Below are positions 10,193 through 21,800 of a stretch of DNA of 64,000 nucleotides, one piece after another. Below the pieces are notes generated by a model. The model worked only from the letters and a program-made list of their open reading frames with translations. It made no database searches and had not been told where the DNA came from. Location: assembly GCA_028386065.3 (NCBI GenBank), contig JAKUCV010001073.1:162061-226060 (forward strand). Reading direction: 5' to 3'. The stretch is from Turnera subulata (lineage: Eukaryota; Streptophyta; Magnoliopsida; Malpighiales; Passifloraceae). Each line of letters opens with the position of its first letter. The first letter of the stretch is position 1. A program made the position numbers and the translations under genes.

Positions 10193-11204
10193 CATGGTTG
10201 TTAAAAATGCGATTTTACTCGTAAAATCGTCCGTTTTTAAGATGTTAGGTTGCCAATTCGTGCTGACTCGCTTACAAAATCGTAAATCGGTCAAACTCGC
10301 AAGTTGACTCGTAAACTCGGTGAACTCGTGAGTTTATGCCGAATTTAACCGAGTTTGCTACACAAAGTTAAAACCTTTGGAAAGAAAACAAATTGAATTT
10401 GGTTGAGCCACTACTACTTTTTCCCTCTGGCCAAAAAAATAATTACTTCCTTCTCGTTGCTGGTGAATCTGGAGAGCAACTTGCCCACATAGCAGTCCCC
10501 GTTCAGCACCACCTTGAACAGGTAATTGTAGCCATCTTCAGCTTTGTACTCTTCTTTATTTGCTTTACTCAGCATCCTCTCCTCTGCGTTTTTCTTTTGC
10601 TTTATTGGAGAGAGATAGGGAGAAGGAAAGGGAGAAGGAGAGGATGTGGGAGAGAGATATTTGGGGAAGTAAAAACTAAAGTTTTATTTTCGTGTGCGGC
10701 TGTGCACGTGCATTCTTTGTGTTTTATTATTATTAATTTTTTTACTCTTTTGAGGTGGGAATGGGCAAGACCGTAAGACTATTACTAGATTGCTCTGTCT
10801 ATTTTGGTTTTGTCGTGGCTGGTTGGGCTGGACTCCAAATGCACCACCACAATTTGGGATGTGTTGTAATGGGCTTCGACGAAAGTGCAAGCAATAAGGA
10901 CTTGCGAGCTATTAGGCACTTGGAAATAGAATTGTAAAGTTAAAATGTTGCATTGCAATATTAAATTGAATATCAGTGACTTGTTGTCAATTTATATCAT
11001 ATTATTTAGGGTTTATTTCTAGGTTGAATTTTGATGGAAGTTAATATTTTCGAGATAAATTTTATTAATTAATCTATTTATAAATTTAATTAATAATAAT
11101 AATTAAATTTTGTGAGCTTTTACGATTTTACGTTACGTTTTTCACGATACGTTTTTTACTGCACGACTTCGAGTTTACGTAAAAACTTGTTTTTAACAAC
11201 CTTG
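10193..11204. mobile_element. Non-autonomous hAT-like element, 1,012 bp
   Basis: Flanked by an exact 8-bp direct repeat GATACAAC (10185-10192 and 11205-11212), the target-duplication size of the hAT superfamily. Ends are imperfect inverted repeats: CATGGTTGTTAAAAA at the left, and the complement of TTTTTAACAACCTTG at the right. Just inside both ends are further imperfect complements built from TTTTACG and TTTACGA. No transposase ORF is present, so movement would depend on a related autonomous element. The centre (10393-10522) has a short open stretch ending at a GT that could be a captured exon. Confidence 0.7.
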
Positions 11205-11212
11205 GATACAAC

Positions 11213-11930
11213 AGATAACAGAACCTGCATAACTCTACAATTCTAGGGTTTAGATCGTGGAGAGAAGGGGACCGATCCGACATATTGTGACGGTCTCCAC
11301 CGACCAATAATCCAAGTCGTGGCTCCCGATCCTGATACTACGCTTCTGCTTGCTAGGAGATACAGGTAAGTCTCATGCAACATTCTATATATGTATAGAA
11401 TCCTTCATTGGCAACAGAGCCTATAGGCTTGTTTTCTTATTGATTTTATTGATTTTGTGTAAATCTGAAATCATGGTGAATTGGGTATCTGTGATTTATC
11501 GGTGACTGATTTGTTCAACCCATGAAATCGTCCAGTTCATTTTAATTGATACAAATTGTGTGCTTCGACATGATATATATGTGATTGTATCAACTGTTCT
11601 CCGAGAATACAATACATGATTGTATTTGATGCAAAAGATTATATATTTTATTGGTAATAAAAAATTTGGTAAAATATCAAAAAGTGGGTCTGTGTTTTTG
11701 TTGTTGGAAAACGAAAATATGAAACCCGATACCCGAAAGGCACAACTCACGGCGGCAGATGGGAAAAGGGCTGCTCGTTGTGCCACTCATGGTGGAGCGA
11801 TCTTAAAGCATTGCACATGGTGGGGCGTTGCTTGAGTTGGGGAAGGCAGCTAATATAGGTGGAAGAGATCGATGAACACGGTGTCGAACTCGGACCCAAC
11901 AACGACAATTAACGAGTGCATAAGAATATG
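11213..11930. other. Unassigned sequence between hAT-like element and repeat copy
   Basis: No recognised protein. A CAG/GTAAGT-like donor context occurs at about 11364-11371 (GATACAGGTAAGTCTC), and 11720-11830 is locally GC-richer (CGGCGGCAGATGGG). These hint at a decayed gene fragment but are not enough for a call. Confidence 0.25.
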
Positions 11931-12039
11931 AAGGTACTATTCCAATAAGTTGCAAAAGAAAAATATAGGTTTACACATGTTTGCAATTATTAAAAGAACT
12001 CAAGATATTTATAAAAAAATTAAAATAGCCTTGTAGAGT
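11931..12039. repeat. Second copy of a ~107-bp dispersed repeat
   Basis: Nearly the same as 9984-10090, sharing GGTTTACACATGTTTGCAAT and TTAAAAGAACTCAAGATATT. A short third relic lies at about 12205-12250. The two long copies flank the hAT-like element at unequal distances, so they are not its target duplication. Confidence 0.75.
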
Positions 12040-12615
12040 AATAATAAAATAGAAGAAAAGTAACTAAATATATTGTGAAAATTTGAAAGCATACCTAAAA
12101 TCCTCATTAATTTGTATTGTAGTTTGCCTCTAATTTTTTTCTTGATTGAAGATGAACAACAATTTTAGAATTTGCCTTAAATATAGAAAACCAATCCGAA
12201 AGAACATGAAGGTACTATTCTGCTTAGTAGCAAAAAGAATATAGGTTTATAACCAATTCTCTCAAATAGCATATCAACCTCTTACTTTACGACTATGATC
12301 ACCGTAAGTATATGGTTAGTCCTCATTTTATAATACACTTGATGATTGTAGTATTGAATATATATGACCCTTTAATTTTCAAGAGGCATTAATTTAGGTA
12401 ACTTTTATTTTAAAATATATGTATGCATTGACTAGTAATCACACTTTCGGTATGGTAAGTTTTGGTTCATATTCCTTTTTTGTATTTGAAAGCATACCTA
12501 AAATCCGCAATGTTTCATATCCTACTTTGTGTGTTTGATATTCTTCATTTCACTAAACATGTCGGAATTCTTTGAACCAAATATGACGCACATTGTAGTG
12601 GAGAAACCATAAGAC
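12040..12615. other. AT-rich DNA, no gene seen
   Basis: Low GC with no long ORF. The short repeat relic at about 12205-12250 is the only structure I could find. Confidence 0.3.
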
Positions 12616-12646
12616 ACTAGCTCACTTCCCGTGGGTTCCATGGGAT
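12616..12646 (-). mobile_element. Helitron-like 3' terminus candidate (minus strand)
   Basis: On the minus strand, ATCCCATGGAACCCACGGGA can fold imperfectly and is followed about 7 nt later by CTAG(T). A short GC hairpin followed by CTRR is the 3' end signature of Helitrons. A close relative is on the minus strand at 57924-57953. No RepHel ORF and no 5' TC end identified, so this is tentative. Confidence 0.3.
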
Positions 12647-12906
12647 TATTTTCCTGTGGAAACAAAAAAAATAATTAAAATAGATTGGGAGAAATAAAAA
12701 GAATATAAAAACAAACATGATGCTTAATTAAGAGTGACAAAATAAAAACAAAACAAAAAAAAGAATGAGAGAGAATGAGTGAATGATAGAGAAATTGTAT
12801 CACACACAGACTGTATCTAGACCTTGTGTAGTGCAAATAGAAACAAAATAAAAAAGGAGTAAAAAAGAATGAATGAACAGAGACTATTATTTCATATACA
12901 CGGATA

Positions 12907-12990
12907 GAGTCCTATATCTGTATTTAAAGAGAGATGATGGAGAAGAAAGAGTCCTATATCTGTATTTAAAGAGAGATGATGGAGAAGAAA
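12907..12990. repeat. Perfect 42-bp tandem duplication
   Basis: The unit GAGTCCTATATCTGTATTTA (first 20 bases) repeats exactly at 12907-12948 and 12949-12990. No function is visible; likely replication slippage. Confidence 0.9.
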
Positions 12991-13529
12991 TTTGTGAAGA
13001 GATACACGATAAAAAAATGATAAAAGGTTAGTTTTGAATAACAATATTATCTTATCAATTGTAAAGTTTATCAATCTAAAACTAAAATAATTCATATATA
13101 TATATATATATATATTATATATAACAATAATATATTAATATATATACATATATATGTAATATTGAATGACTTTTATTTTCAAATCAATGACATAACTCAT
13201 CAGTTTTTTCTGATAAGAGTTTAATTTGTTTTTTCTGATAAGAGTTTAATTTTTATCAAATATAATTCATAGCTTTTCTGATGAGACTTAAATTCTTATC
13301 AAGATCTTTTTAATATTGAATTTTTTGGATAATTATATTTGTCATTATAGCCATATGTCAAAATTTAATTGATTAAAATTACACTTAAAACTCTCCACAT
13401 GGTAATACATAAAGACCTCTAAAATCCTATGTGTCAACACCTGGTGAGGGTATCAGCTTTACATATATATAATAGATTTTTTAGAATGTTAAAAGTTTTT
13501 TTTAATATTTAATTGTCATGTTAGGAGTA

Positions 13530-13532
<3 letters not shown>

Positions 13533-13596
<64 letters not shown>
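13533..13596. repeat. (TA)32 microsatellite
   Basis: An uninterrupted TA dinucleotide run of 64 bp. A shorter TA tract with interruptions lies at about 13094-13150. Expected to be length-polymorphic between individuals. Confidence 0.95.
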
Positions 13597-13599
<3 letters not shown>

Positions 13600-15289
13600 G
13601 CAGAACTCATTCCTGTGAATTTAAGAAGCTACGTGGCAACCTATATATCCAGGATTTGAATTTTAGTCTTTCTCAATTTCATTTAGTGGGTGAGAAGAAA
13701 AATAAAAAGACATGAACTATAATTTAAACTTGAAAGATTCATGAACAATAATTGATATTGTAAAGATTCATGAACCATAATTGATATTGTGGAAGACGAA
13801 GGGCTTAACATCTCCAATAAAATCTTACCATATCCCTCCCAAAACCCTCACTTTTTTGTTTTTTTGTTTTCTCTTTTTTTGTTTTCTCACTCATTTATAT
13901 AGCAGGATTTTTCTTACCTTCCTTCATATGTCAATCAACCAATCAAAAAATTTAGTATTATGGCTATAAGGCTGACCAATTCTCCGATGATGGCTTCAGC
14001 CCTAGGTTAGTCTCACTTTTTTCTTTTATTTGCTTCTCTGCAAATTTTCGTGTTTGTAGTCAATTTGTCAATCAATCAATCAACAAATTCAATATTGTGG
14101 GTTCTATAAGGGTGACCACTTCTCCGACGATGGCTTCAGCCCTTGGTTAGTCTCTCTTTTTTCCTTTTATTTGCTTCTTTGTAAATTTTCTGTGACAGCG
14201 CCAACCCTCTTTTTTTTTTTTAATTTGCTTCTCTGTAAAGTTTGTTCATACTTGTATGTATATATTACTAGATACGGCAAAAGGGAAGTGACATTAATGC
14301 TTTTGTTTGATTGTTTGTTTTAAATTTGGACACCACCACCCGCAGTTATTCAGGTAATATTTTGTATAGAGTCAGATTGTCCTACTCCTACACCCATAGT
14401 TATATATTCCACTTTGCAACTAAATTTGTGGTCATGAGACTTGCTAAGTTCTAAAAGTATCTGAGTTTCACTCTTTTGTTTCAGGCACGAGGTAGTTTTT
14501 AAAGCCATAATTGAGGATCCTAGAAGTGATTTTATTATTTTCTCAGTTGTTATGGTGCCATTTTGTGGAACTATATAACTTAATCTCATCTCAAGCATGA
14601 ACTGCAGCCTTTTGTATAACACAAAAGTTGTGCTTCGAGAACTCAAAACTACTCGCTCAACGAAGAGGGCAGCGAGCAATAGAGGATTGTGTCCGTAAAA
14701 CAAAACAAATATTGTCAAAAATTATTCTCTTATATTTTTAAAACACATAGTTGTATCCCTCTCCAATTCCCTGTGCAACCTCGAAGAACAAGAAGAGGAA
14801 GTGGAGGAAAAGTAAGTGATTGTTATGAAAATAGGTTTAGTTTCTTTATACAGAGAACATAAGACTGGGACGGCGACAAAGATTTAGCAAAGCAAATGAA
14901 GAAGATTGAAGTTGAGACTATAGTACTCAATCAAGCACCACTTTAAGTTTGGCAGGAGTAATTAGTAATTTTTTTGTTACTAATTAAATAAATAATATTG
15001 ACAATTTTAAGCTTGGTAGGAGTAACAAAGTGATATGATTTTTCTTTCTATTGATTGAAAAAAATAATATTGACAATTTCAATATTCGATTATCAAAAGA
15101 GTTACAAGAAGAGTTATTGACAAATTTTTGTGGATTATGTTGTTGCTCGAATTAACCATATATATCAAAAACATATGTGAGTTATACGAAAAATATTCAA
15201 CTCGAATTGGTATGATGACTACAATCAAATTTTCAAAATTATTTTAAATTTATGAAAAAGATGAGGAAAGCTCTCCTATCATAAAAAAT
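13597..15289. other. Intergenic DNA with a ~137-bp duplication, no confident gene
   Basis: 13931-14067 and 14068-14200 are diverged tandem copies, each carrying ATGGCTTCAGCCCT followed by GGTTAGTCTC, which resembles a first exon ending at a splice donor. A further possible short exon is 14755-14815 (Glu-rich, ending at GTAAGTG). A 122-codon minus-strand ORF (14350-14718) matches nothing I know. These pieces may be the remains of one gene, but I cannot join them convincingly. Confidence 0.3.
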
Positions 15290-15919
15290 GCCTATTCAAA
15301 CAGGTGTACTTATTAATTCAAATAATTTAGTTATTATGTTTAGAAATTAAAATTAAATTAATTAATATTTTAGTTATTATGTTCAGAAATCAAAATTAAA
15401 TTAATTAATATTTAATTTATTATGTTTAGAAATCAAAATTAAATTTAAAGGTATATACTAAATTTTTAGGTTGTATTTTGACTATTTACGAAACATACTT
15501 ATTAGGTTTGATAACCGAAATCAGTGATAAATATATACAATAAGTTCATAGAATACGATCTTTACATTGTCTTTATACAATTAAATCTCAGATGTACTTA
15601 TTAATTTTGTAAACCTAATTATCAATATGTATATTTTTAAAATTATGTTTAAGAATCGAAATTAACTAAAAATGTATACATTAAATTTTAACCATGTGGT
15701 TGGACTATTTATGAGAGTTACTTATAATGTTTGAAAACATAAATTTATAATAAATATATACAACCCAGTGCATTGTTTACAAATAATTTATTTATTAGGG
15801 TTACCAAACCCATTTAATAGGTTTGAAAATCGGAATGAATAATAAATATATACAACTCAATGTATAGAATTTTATTTATTAGGTAAAAAAATTGAAACTA
15901 ACTGTAAATGTATATATTA
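15290..15919. repeat. AT-rich complex repeat, left part (split by the gypsy insertion)
   Basis: Blocks such as ACTTATTAATTC...AATTATTAGG, ACAACCCAGTGCAT/ACAACTCAATGTAT and the palindrome-like CCCATTTAATAGG(TTTGAAAA) recur here and continue right after the gypsy insertion at 32587-34130. The insertion therefore split one repeat region of over 2 kb. Very low GC, no ORF. Confidence 0.65.
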
Positions 15920-18685
15920 TGTAACAGCCCGAGTAAAAATTTATATTTTACCGGGACTATAAAATGCTTTGTACAGTAATTTACCATATAAAAATAATCT
16001 TTGGTAATTATTTCATGGTAAATCGGGCATCGGATTCTAAAACCGAGCTCTCACCCACATTCGGGATTTTTCTGCGGATTTTACGGACCAAGTTGGAATT
16101 TTTCGGGTCCAGGAATCTTCAGAAAAGTCGGGATTAACCTCGAAAGAACGGACCATAAATAAAGGTAAGTGGGTATAATAGCTATTTTCTGGTCCAGGGG
16201 ATACACGGCTGCATAATTGAATTATGCAGCCGCCTTCTCCTGTTATACCTGTGACCTGCTGTGACGCCCATGTTCATGCAGTAAAGTGCTCGTGAACCTG
16301 CGTATACACCATCTTCTTTTTTTTCTTTCCTGCAGAACCATTAAACCCAGTACCACCCTCTTCTCTTCCTCTCTGCAAAAACCTGAAACCAATTCTTCTT
16401 TCTTTTGCAAAACACAAAACCAGTTTCCCTACATCCTTACAAAACCAACCAGGAAGAAAAAAAAAGGAAAAGAAAAAGAAAAACTTAACTGCACCAAAAC
16501 GATGCAGTACCCTCTCCATCTCTCTTTTTCTTCTTCTCCTTTCCTCGCCACCACCCGCCACCGTGACCACCATCATCTCACCACCATCTGCAGTCGCCGT
16601 CGTCACCCGCCATCTCTTCTTTTCTCCTCGCCGCTGCTGCAGAACGCGTCGTCGCCGTCGTCCAGTCGTGACAAATCAACGAGAGCCGCCCGAGTTTGTC
16701 CGCCGTCGTCGTTTCGCCGTTGCAGCCACTCGCGACGCCCCTCACACCGCCGCCGACAAGCGAGTTCGCCTCGCTGTCGATACGCCTGCAGCCTCCTTCC
16801 TCACCGTCTCCTCGCGTCGCCGGTACCGCTTTCTCCTCGCCTGCAGACCCGCCGATCTGTGGAGTGGAGCCCGACGAGACGCCGTTCCCTCCTCTCGGTG
16901 CTGCTGGGTTGGACTGCCTAGCCTGGGCCTACGTGTAGGCCTATGCCTGGGCTCCTAGTAGGGTCTAGGCTTGGCACTATGCAGGGTCTGGGCCAGTACT
17001 ATTCATGGCCCAGTCTGAATTAATAAAAAAAAAAAGAAAAGATATTCTGGAAATAAATATAATTTTGGGAAATATAAAAAAATAAAAAAATAATGTATAT
17101 TAAGGCTTATATTTCTGGGAAATAATATTCTGGAATTAATGGAGAAAAATAATAAAAATGATAATAAGGTTTATATTTATAGAAATAATACTTTGGAAAA
17201 AAATATATATATGGTATATAATTATTTTGAGGAAAATAAAAATGAAAAGGGTATTGTCAAAGTAAGTACATATCGGAATAATAACCGGATATCAGTATGG
17301 TATTTTTGACACTTGAAAATAAATGGTGAATTATGATGATAATGGAGAAATAACCCGAGGCAGTACCGAGACGAGTCAGTATTAATTTTATGGCTTATAG
17401 TATTAGTCTGGCATTTGCATTAATCTTATGTGTGCATATATTATTGTTTGATATGAGAGTTGATAACGAGCAGTATCCCGAGGAGCCAGAGCCGGGATAT
17501 TTCGAGGACTTTCAGGAATAGGAAATCGGCTAAGGTGAGGATAAGTAAATATTTATATACTGCCCGTGTTATCAAGTTGTTGTTTGTTTACTATGTGTGA
17601 TAATTGTTGGCTTAATTCTTTGTGGCTGTGAATGGCTTGTTGAGTGATGAATTAAATTGATGTTTGTTGTCGTTGATGAAGTTGAAATTATTGCTATTGT
17701 TGATGTTATTGATGATATTGGAATTGTTGGTATAAGTAAGTCTATTACTGTTGTTGTTGACTGTGAGGATTGTGTGGGTTGAGTACCGGGGGTACTAGTA
17801 TGGGATAACAGTTTGGGATAAGTTTGTATTATCCAGACGAGCGGAGAGGCTGTGAGCCTGCTCGGGATAATGAGATAATGGTCGGATAATAGAATCGTAG
17901 TAACTAGTTGAGGGAGGAGAAATATTAAAACTGAAAACACTTAGACATCTAGTAAGTCACAGTTAAATGTTGGAACAGCCAGATGGTAGTCTTTTATTTT
18001 ATGGTGCTGGGGGAGAATGTGGTTGGGGTCTGCTCCTTGTCTGTACCAATTATTATTTTAGGCGCTGGGGGAGAGTGTGCTTAGGGTCTGCTCCCTGTCT
18101 GTGCTAGTTATTACGTGGAGGTACCAGGGCAGGGTCCACGGGCTAGCTAGCTTGACTACCTGGCGACGGCCACCATTTAACTAGTGATACGGGCCCTGAT
18201 ATTAAAATTGGTATAGCGTGTCTAGAATCACCATGTGTGTTGTTTAAGGTTCGTGAGAACCTTAGTTAATTATTGATGATGTAACTTGGAAATTAACGGC
18301 TGTTTGTAAATGTATATTTGGTTATGGATTTTACCCGGTGAGCACTTTGGACTCACCCCTCGCCTGCGTGACCTGGTCACGTAGTTTGATTATGCGTAGC
18401 TCAGGTACGTTCGAGGCAAGCTGTGGTGCACCCTCAGCCAGGCCCGGATCCATCCTGCATTGCATCATATTCATTACTGTTGTTATGCTGTATTAAGACA
18501 TCCGCTACTTGCATTTTATTACTCTGTTTCTGAAGCTTGCTGTAGCAATGTCTCTGTATCGGGACGAATACCGTTGTTGTATTATTACTGTTGGCTTGTG
18601 ATATTTACCACTGTGGTTTCTGTAATAATTAATAGGTCCCACGTGTTTACTGTGTAAAACGGTAAATACGGATCGGGGCGTTTCA
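15920..18685 (+). repeat. LTR 1 of the tandem gypsy (2,766 bp)
   Basis: Begins TGTAACAGCCCG and ends GATCGGGGCGTTTCA. Contains a pyrimidine-rich then GC-rich block (16290-16960), an AT-rich block (17030-17300), and TTGTTG-rich sequence (17570-17760). CACGTG (about 18638) and GTAAAACGGTAAATACGG lie near the 3' end and recur in the other LTRs here. ORFs across the GC-rich block are not gene-like. Confidence 0.92.
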
Positions 18686-18705
18686 TTTTGGTAGCGGAAC
18701 GGGCA
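18686..18705 (+). other. Probable primer-binding site
   Basis: TTTTGGTAGCGGAACGGGCA directly follows the LTR end. Its start, TGGTAGCGGA, resembles the initiator-Met tRNA complement (TGGTATCAGAGC) used by most plant LTR elements, but differs in the middle. The equivalents at 26409 (TGGTAGCGGAGC) and, on the minus strand, at 53510-53527 (TGGTAGTGGAGC) are closer at the end. Confidence 0.55.
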
Positions 18706-18802
18706 GTAGGTCCTTGGTTGTTGTTTGATCGTCTGTGCATATCCTGCTCCACATGTTATAAATATGGTACTCATGCATGCATCTTCATATAGGAAGGACG
18801 AG

Positions 18803-21800
18803 ATGGATCCGGCTGAGGGACACCAGCATGCCGCCCAACAGCACTTGGAAGAGGACCAAGTGTCAATCGGTCAACCGCATGCATACGGAGAAGAACCACA
18901 TGTTTACGATGGGGTATCGGGTATACCATACCAGATGTCCTTGCAGATGATGCACATGATGACCCAGATCCTTCATCCACAGACAGCTGGGGGACCAGTC
19001 GAAGACCCTGTTTTTACCAAGCTATCTAAGCTTGGAGGTGAGCCCTTCTCAGGAGCGACTGACCCTCGTGAGGCGGATGAGTGGTTACGTCAGATCGCCA
19101 GGGTCATGCTTAAGATCAAGTGCACAACTGACCAGTGGGCGAACTATGCCGCTTCTATTTTCCGTGAAGAAGCAGCAACATGGTGGGAATCTACCACAAG
19201 AGACCTGCCAAAACCAGTGGTGATGTCATGGGCTAAGTTCACGGCCATGTTCAAGGACAAGTTCATTACTGAAGAATTTCAGGAATGCATGCAGCGCGAA
19301 TTCCTGGAATTGCGCCAGGATAATATGACCATGACGGAGTATAAGAAGATGTTTGATCATTTGTCCCTGTATGTTGGAGATCTGGTGGCAACAACCAAAG
19401 CCAGAAGCCAACGTTTCTGGAGAGGTCTACATCCTGACATCCAAGCTATCATGGAATGCAAGGATTATGCTAGATATCAGGAAATGGTAAGGGATGCTCA
19501 GAAGGCTGAAGTTACATGGCGTGATCAACAGGAGTATCGCCGGAAGAGAAATGCACCGCAGGTTCCTCCTAGTCAGAACAAGAAGCCATATGCACCTGCC
19601 GCTAGTGCGCCTACAGCTGGACGAGGACAGTATCAGCAGATGACTTATGGACGTGGTTGGGCTAACAACCGCGGAGCTTCAACCGGAGGATGGAGTGGAC
19701 CTGGAGTGACTATTTCTGGAGATAACCGCTTCCGATGCCCCATATCATCGGTCAGATGCTTTGAATGCAATGAGTTGGGACATTATCGTTATGCATGCCC
19801 AAAGCTTGGGAGAGTCAGTAACTCTGCACCGGCACCAACAGTTCAGGCCTCTGTGGCTAGCGTGACAAGTGGATCTAGAGCTCATGGACAAGGTCGTGGT
19901 CGTGGGAATCCTTCCGCAAGGACCCAATCTGGAGCTAACCAAAGCAAAGCAGTTCCTAGAGCTTTCGTCATCACCGCGGAAGAAGACCCTGATGCTGCCC
20001 AAGTTATAGCAGGTTTCTTTACAGTACATGGTAAGTTTGCATTCACATTAATTGATCCTGGAGCTACACATTCCTTTATAGCTCAAACTTATGCTATGCA
20101 ACATAACTGTGAAGAAATATCCCTAGAAAAACCGATGAGGGTTAGATTACCCGCAGGCATCATAGTGAGGTTAGATAGAGTCTGTAAGGATGTACCGTTA
20201 GTACTTAAGAACGAAACCTTTCCTGCTCGACTCATTGTTATGAACATGGGAGGATTTGATATAATCCTAGGCATGGATTGGTTATCAAAGTATCGAGCTT
20301 TGGTAGATTGTCGAGCTAAGCAAGTGAGGTTGACATTTGCCGAAGGTCGGACGATTGTTTTGTTCGGAGTGGGGAGAACTACAACCACATATAGTATCTT
20401 TGCTACCCAGGGCTACCGAATGAAGCAACATGGTCCAGATGCTTTGCTGACCCACATTCCAGAAGAAGAAACACAAGATTCCACGTCGGAAGATGTATCA
20501 GTTGTGAGGGAGTTCGTTGATGTTTTCCCAGATGATCTACCAGGTTTGCCACCTGAGTACACCATAGAGCTTGTACCTGGAATTACACTTATCTCGATGG
20601 CACCAACAGAGCTTCAGGAGCTGAAGAAGCAGCTAGACGAACTACTGGAGAAAGGTTTCATCAGACCTAGCACCTCACCATGGGGTGCACCAGTTTTGTT
20701 TGTGAAGAAGAAGGACGGTAGTCTGCGGATGTGTGTAGACTATCGACAGTTAAACAAGGTGACAGTCAAGAACAAGTACCCCGTTACCGAGGATTGATGA
20801 CCTTTTTTATCAGCTTCAAGGAGCAACGGTGTTTTCAAAGATTGATCTCCGATCGGGCTATCACCAGAACAAGATTTCGGAGAAGGGCATACCGAAGACA
20901 GCCTTTCGCACACGGTATGGCCACTTCGAATTCACTGTGGTGCCTTTCGGTCTGACCAATGCACCAGTAGTATTCATGTGCTTGATGCACTTGGTACTGA
21001 ATGAGTTCTTGATAAGTTCGTTGTGGTCTTCATCGACGATATCCTCATCTACTCCAAGAGCAAGGAAGAGCACGAAGAGCATTTGAGGATAGTGCTTCAA
21101 AGGTTACGGGAGAAGCAGCTGTATGCCAGATTCAGCAAGTGTGAATTTTGCTTGGAGAAGTTTCCTTCCTCAGACATGTAGTAGGCGGGGATGGAATAAA
21201 GGTTGATCCTGCCAAAGTTAAGGCCGTGTTGGAGTGGGAGCCTCCTAAGAATGTGTCCGAAGTCAGGAGTTTTCTTGGCCTTGCAGGATACTATCGGAGG
21301 TTCATAGAAGGTTTTTCCTTAATAGCCAGTCCATGACTAAGCTGTTGAGGAAAAAACAAGCTTTTGTTTAGAGCCCAGAGTGCCAACAGAGTTTTGAGGA
21401 GCTTAAGAAGAAGCTGACAGCGGCACCAGTGCTAACAGTACCGAAGCCAGGAGTTGAGTACGCGTTGTTTTGTGATGCATCAGGTCTTGGTTTAGGAGCC
21501 GTGCTGATGCAAGAAGGACGAGTGATTGCCTATACCTCTAAACAGCTAAGGACTCATGAGAAGAACTACCCGACGTATGATCTTGAGATGGCAGCTGTGA
21601 TTTTGGCTCTGAAGATTTGGAGACACTACTTGTTTGGAGAGAAGTGTCTAATCTTCACTAACCACAAAAGCCTTAAGTACATCATGACTCAGAAGGAGCT
21701 TAACCTGCGACAAAGATGCTGGGTTGAATTGCTTAATGATTATGATTGTACTATCTAGTATCACCCAAGAAAGGCTAATGTGGTAGCTGATGCTTTGAGC

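Noticed and set aside
10022..10294. Minus-strand 90-codon ORF
   Set aside because: Crosses the left boundary and target duplication of the hAT-like element, so it cannot be an ancestral gene.
14350..14718. Minus-strand 122-codon ORF
   Set aside because: No family resemblance, AT-rich surroundings and no promoter features; kept only as a note in the intergenic entry.
16286..16958. Overlapping Ser/Pro/Arg-rich ORFs in LTR 1 (and equivalents at 24042-24635, 30813-31208)
   Set aside because: Several frames are open at once because of CT/GC-rich composition. The frames are not preserved between LTR copies.
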